From contig JAFGDC010000475.1 in assembly GCA_016932295.1 (NCBI GenBank), positions 1 to 8,553 on the forward strand: 8,553 bases of DNA. Direction: 5' to 3'. Numbering within the stretch: the stretch's first letter is position 1; each line of letters starts with the position of its first letter. The translations under genes were made by a program, and so were the position numbers. Origin of the DNA: a candidate division CSSED10-310 bacterium (GTDB taxonomy: Bacteria; CSSED10-310; JAFGDC01). Shown here one piece after another: positions 6,865 to 8,553 of this stretch. The notes under the pieces are model-generated. The model searched no databases. It worked only from the letters and a program-made list of their open reading frames with translations, and was not told the origin of the DNA.

Positions 6865-7315
6865 CGGATCGACCTCACGCCGCCGGCCCCGTAAGAGGAC
6901 AGGACATGGAAGGGATTGGTCGATGACGCCGATCCGGACAATCCCAAATACGATGTATCCCGGTGGGAACGAGCGCTCAACGGGCCGGCCATCCGGATCC
7001 TGCACTCGGTGAATGACAGTTACTACAGCGGGGAAACACTCCTTTTCTGGGACTATACCAGGAAAAGTTGGTCTGCTGCCTGTTTCCACCGAGGGGCGTG
7101 ATACCAACGGCGCCGTGGAATTCAGCGGCAGCAGGATGATCTGCCACGAGCATGTGAAGGGAACCAGGAACGGTGTGGCCGGGGTCAAGTCCACGGATGA
7201 ACTGCTTCCGGACGGAACCATGCGGGGCGGTTCCCACGATCGTGAGAACGGCATCCGGATCAATGGCCACACCATCATTTGCACGAAGGCACCAGAAGCT
7301 GAGGTGATCTTCAGA
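6865..7315 (+). pseudogene. Decayed conserved hypothetical gene (internal stop plus frameshift)
   Basis: Two frames together read like one small conserved protein of unknown function, which I recognise from memory only as a pattern. The first frame (codons in phase with 6865) gives RIDLTPPAP, a TAA at 6892-6894, then TWKGLVDDADP, YDVSRWERALNGPAIRILHS and GETLLFWDYTRKSW to about 7068. That frame then meets TGA at 7099. From about 7070 the sense continues one frame over: PVSTEG, NGAVEFSGSRMICHEHVKG, VKSTDELLPDGTMRG, and finally INGHT and APEAEVIFR, ending near 7315. There is no start codon or ribosome site in phase and no signal peptide, so the 5' end is also gone. It lies between the large gene and the convergent nucleotidyltransferase. 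I have no safe family name. Confidence 0.6.
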
Positions 7316-7325
7316 CAACCGGTCT

Positions 7326-8237
7326 TCAGGACTCCCTGCTCCGGCCGGAATACGGCACAAATTCCGGCGGCTCCGGGCAGGCTTTCACCTCCAGTTTCAA
7401 CATCTTTCTGAGGCGCGACGTGTCGTGTTCCGGCATGTGCACATCCACCAGGTCGAGGGTTTCATCCACCAGTTCGTCCAGGAGCTTGATCGAGGTTGCA
7501 TCCGCCAGGGTAAGGATGGTTTTCATACGTTCCCAGACCTGGGCAGGCTTGATGATCATCCGGGACAATTCGAATTCGATCCAGCGGGGCTCGATGGTGG
7601 ACAGGTACATCATGTTCAGTCCGCCGTAGACGGCTACCAGGTGCTTCATCATCATGCACATGCCATCGAAAAAGAAGAGCATGTCGCCACGTTCCAGGCC
7701 CTGGTGAAGCAAGCAGCCGCGAGTGAAGAAGCGCAGGTTTGTACGAACGGTGTTGACCGCCAGTTGGCGGGGGTAGGGCAGAATTCGGTCACACCAGCGC
7801 CGATGCGCAGCCTCGCCATGCAGCGGGATAGCCTCGATGAATCCTTGCAGGCTTTTCTGCAGATGGGGGTTGGGATCGTGATTGTCCACCACCTTGGTCA
7901 CCCATTCATCCCACAGACCGAGGGTGGCATGGCCGAGATCCACCTTGAGGTCAGCGAAGTAGTATTCTTCCAGCAGCATCCTGGCATCGCCCATCTTGTG
8001 CAGCATGACGAAGTCACCGCCGGCGGTGTCCAGGGGCCGTTGCTCCAGCCATGGCAGATCGATTGCTTCCCAGTACACCACGACATCCAGATCGGAATAG
8101 TCGTCCGAGAGTCCGCGGGAGGGTGAGCCCCCAAGCAGAATCATCCTGATCCCCTCGTGTCCGCTGTAATACCACGCCACCTGCCTCGCGAATTCGATAC
8201 GCCAGCGGCCGGCGCTGTTCTCTCCCCGGTGCTCCAT
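7326..8237 (-). CDS. Polymerase-beta-type nucleotidyltransferase domain protein
   Basis: This is a 303-residue cytoplasmic protein that probably transfers a nucleotide to an unknown acceptor. The N-terminal domain has GGS (36-38) followed by DYSDLD, giving metal ligands Asp49 and Asp51. Asp100 in LKVDL is a likely third carboxylate. The pattern G-G-S-x9-10-D-x-D is that of the nucleotidyltransferase fold shared with kanamycin and lincosamide nucleotidyltransferases. The rest is mostly helical, with a Met-rich stretch near 193-210, as in stand-alone proteins with a helical C-terminal domain (DUF4037-like is possible). AAGGAGG (complement of 8243-8249) sits five bases before the ATG and fixes the start. 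It is divergent from the transporter gene. An antibiotic-modifying role is possible but not shown. Confidence 0.85.
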   Translation of the reverse strand: MEHRGENSAGRWRIEFARQVAWYYSGHEGIRMILLGGSPSRGLSDDYSDLDVVVYWEAIDLPWLEQRPLDTAGGDFVMLHKMGDARMLLEEYYFADLKVDLGHATLGLWDEWVTKVVDNHDPNPHLQKSLQGFIEAIPLHGEAAHRRWCDRILPYPRQLAVNTVRTNLRFFTRGCLLHQGLERGDMLFFFDGMCMMMKHLVAVYGGLNMMYLSTIEPRWIEFELSRMIIKPAQVWERMKTILTLADATSIKLLDELVDETLDLVDVHMPEHDTSRLRKMLKLEVKACPEPPEFVPYSGRSRES

Positions 8238-8267
8238 ACCCGCCTCCTTGTTGATGCTGTGCCGGTA

Positions 8268-8296
8268 ACTATACCATCCACTCTCATTGTATTGAA
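8268..8296 (-). promoter_or_regulatory. Extended -10 promoter of the nucleotidyltransferase gene
   Basis: On the minus strand, TTCAAT (complement of 8291-8296) is followed by 17 bases and TATAGT (complement of 8268-8273), a 5/6 match to the -10 box. TGG directly upstream makes an extended -10. The expected start is near 8261, giving a leader of about 24 bases. The -35 box is weak (3/6), which an extended -10 can offset. Confidence 0.5.
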
Positions 8297-8365
8297 GCCA
8301 GCGCCGTGGTATTCAGGAGCGAGACTGGTTGCCGGTTTTCATTCCAATGCTCACGGAGGACTCTT

Positions 8366-8553
8366 ATGCGAACGGGATTGGTGCCGGAAAAATGGCGCGG
8401 CGCGGTCACGGGAAACGTATTGTATTTGGGACTGGTCAGTTTGTTCACCGATTTCTCGAGTGAACTGATCTACCCATTGCTTCCGGCGTTTTTCACCGGC
8501 CTGGTACCGGTCGCCACCGCCGCCGTCTACATCGGTTTGATGGATGGCATCGC
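8366..8553 (+). CDS. Major facilitator superfamily transporter, N-terminal fragment
   Basis: The first 62 codons of a gene that continues past the window edge. GGAGGA (8355-8360) lies five bases before the ATG at 8366. A short basic start (MRTGLVPEKWRG) leads into NVLYLGLVSLFTDFSSELIY and PLLPAFFTGLV, then AVYIGLMDGI. This order, with conserved TDxSSExIYPLLP at the first membrane helix and the G-L-x-D/E-G-I turn into the second, is typical of a subgroup of MFS permeases. The substrate cannot be told from this part. Its upstream region is shared with the divergent nucleotidyltransferase gene. Confidence 0.85.
   Translation, partial: MRTGLVPEKWRGAVTGNVLYLGLVSLFTDFSSELIYPLLPAFFTGLVPVATAAVYIGLMDGI

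Noticed and set aside
7344..7368. Perfect 8-bp hairpin (GCCGGAAT / ATTCCGGC, 9-base loop) as a terminator of the nucleotidyltransferase gene
   Set aside because: It lies inside the last codons of the gene and is not followed by a T tract on the minus strand.
7425..8126. Long plus-strand open frame (233 codons) opposite the nucleotidyltransferase gene
   Set aside because: It lies wholly antisense to a gene with clear catalytic motifs and a strong ribosome site. Its own translation is His/Gln-rich with no domain, which fits a GC-biased shadow.
8287..8315. Possible plus-strand promoter for the permease: TTGTAT, 17 bases, TATTCA with an upstream TGG
   Set aside because: Each box matches consensus at only about three of six positions. 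The spacing is right, but this is too weak to call.

Overview
The window looks like a stretch of a moderately GC-rich genome (near 60% G+C by eye) from a free-living, probably uncultured Gram-negative-type bacterium. The evidence for this is a very large secreted protein with calcium-loop FG-GAP/VCBS repeats, Pro/Thr spacers and a C-terminal sorting-type tail, together with good AAGGAGG-type ribosome binding sites. I cannot assign a phylum from sequence alone. Proteins of this style are common in metagenome-derived lineages.

Layout. (1) 9-1271 (+): a membrane-anchored SGNH/GDSL hydrolase, possibly missing its N-terminus at the window edge. (2) 1272-2095: about 820 bases with no credible gene. 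It holds two 56-base direct repeats (53/56 identical), several short GGGGTCG copies, GC-rich palindromes and two good hairpins, and then a promoter just ahead of the next gene. (3) 2096-6820 (+): a 1574-residue exported protein built as a tandem duplication. Each half has ten FG-GAP/VCBS calcium-loop repeats, one fibronectin-III-like domain and a Pro/Thr-rich linker. The protein ends in a P-A-L-G-P motif, a hydrophobic segment and a basic cluster. (4) 6865-7315 (+): the decayed remains of a conserved hypothetical gene, readable in two frames with an internal stop and one frameshift. (5) 7326-8237 (-): a polymerase-beta-type nucleotidyltransferase domain protein. (6) 8366-8553 (+): the N-terminus of a major facilitator superfamily transporter that runs off the window, divergent from (5).

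The genes do not form an obvious single operon. The large protein has its own promoter and is flanked by a repeat-rich spacer and a pseudogene, so it sits in a region that has undergone rearrangement. The SGNH hydrolase and the large protein could both act at the cell envelope or surface, but their linkage is not shown. I found no CRISPR array, tRNA, rRNA, intact transposase or recognisable defence system. The least ordinary items are the duplicated ten-repeat architecture with its sorting-like tail, the repeat island upstream of it, and the two-frame pseudogene downstream.
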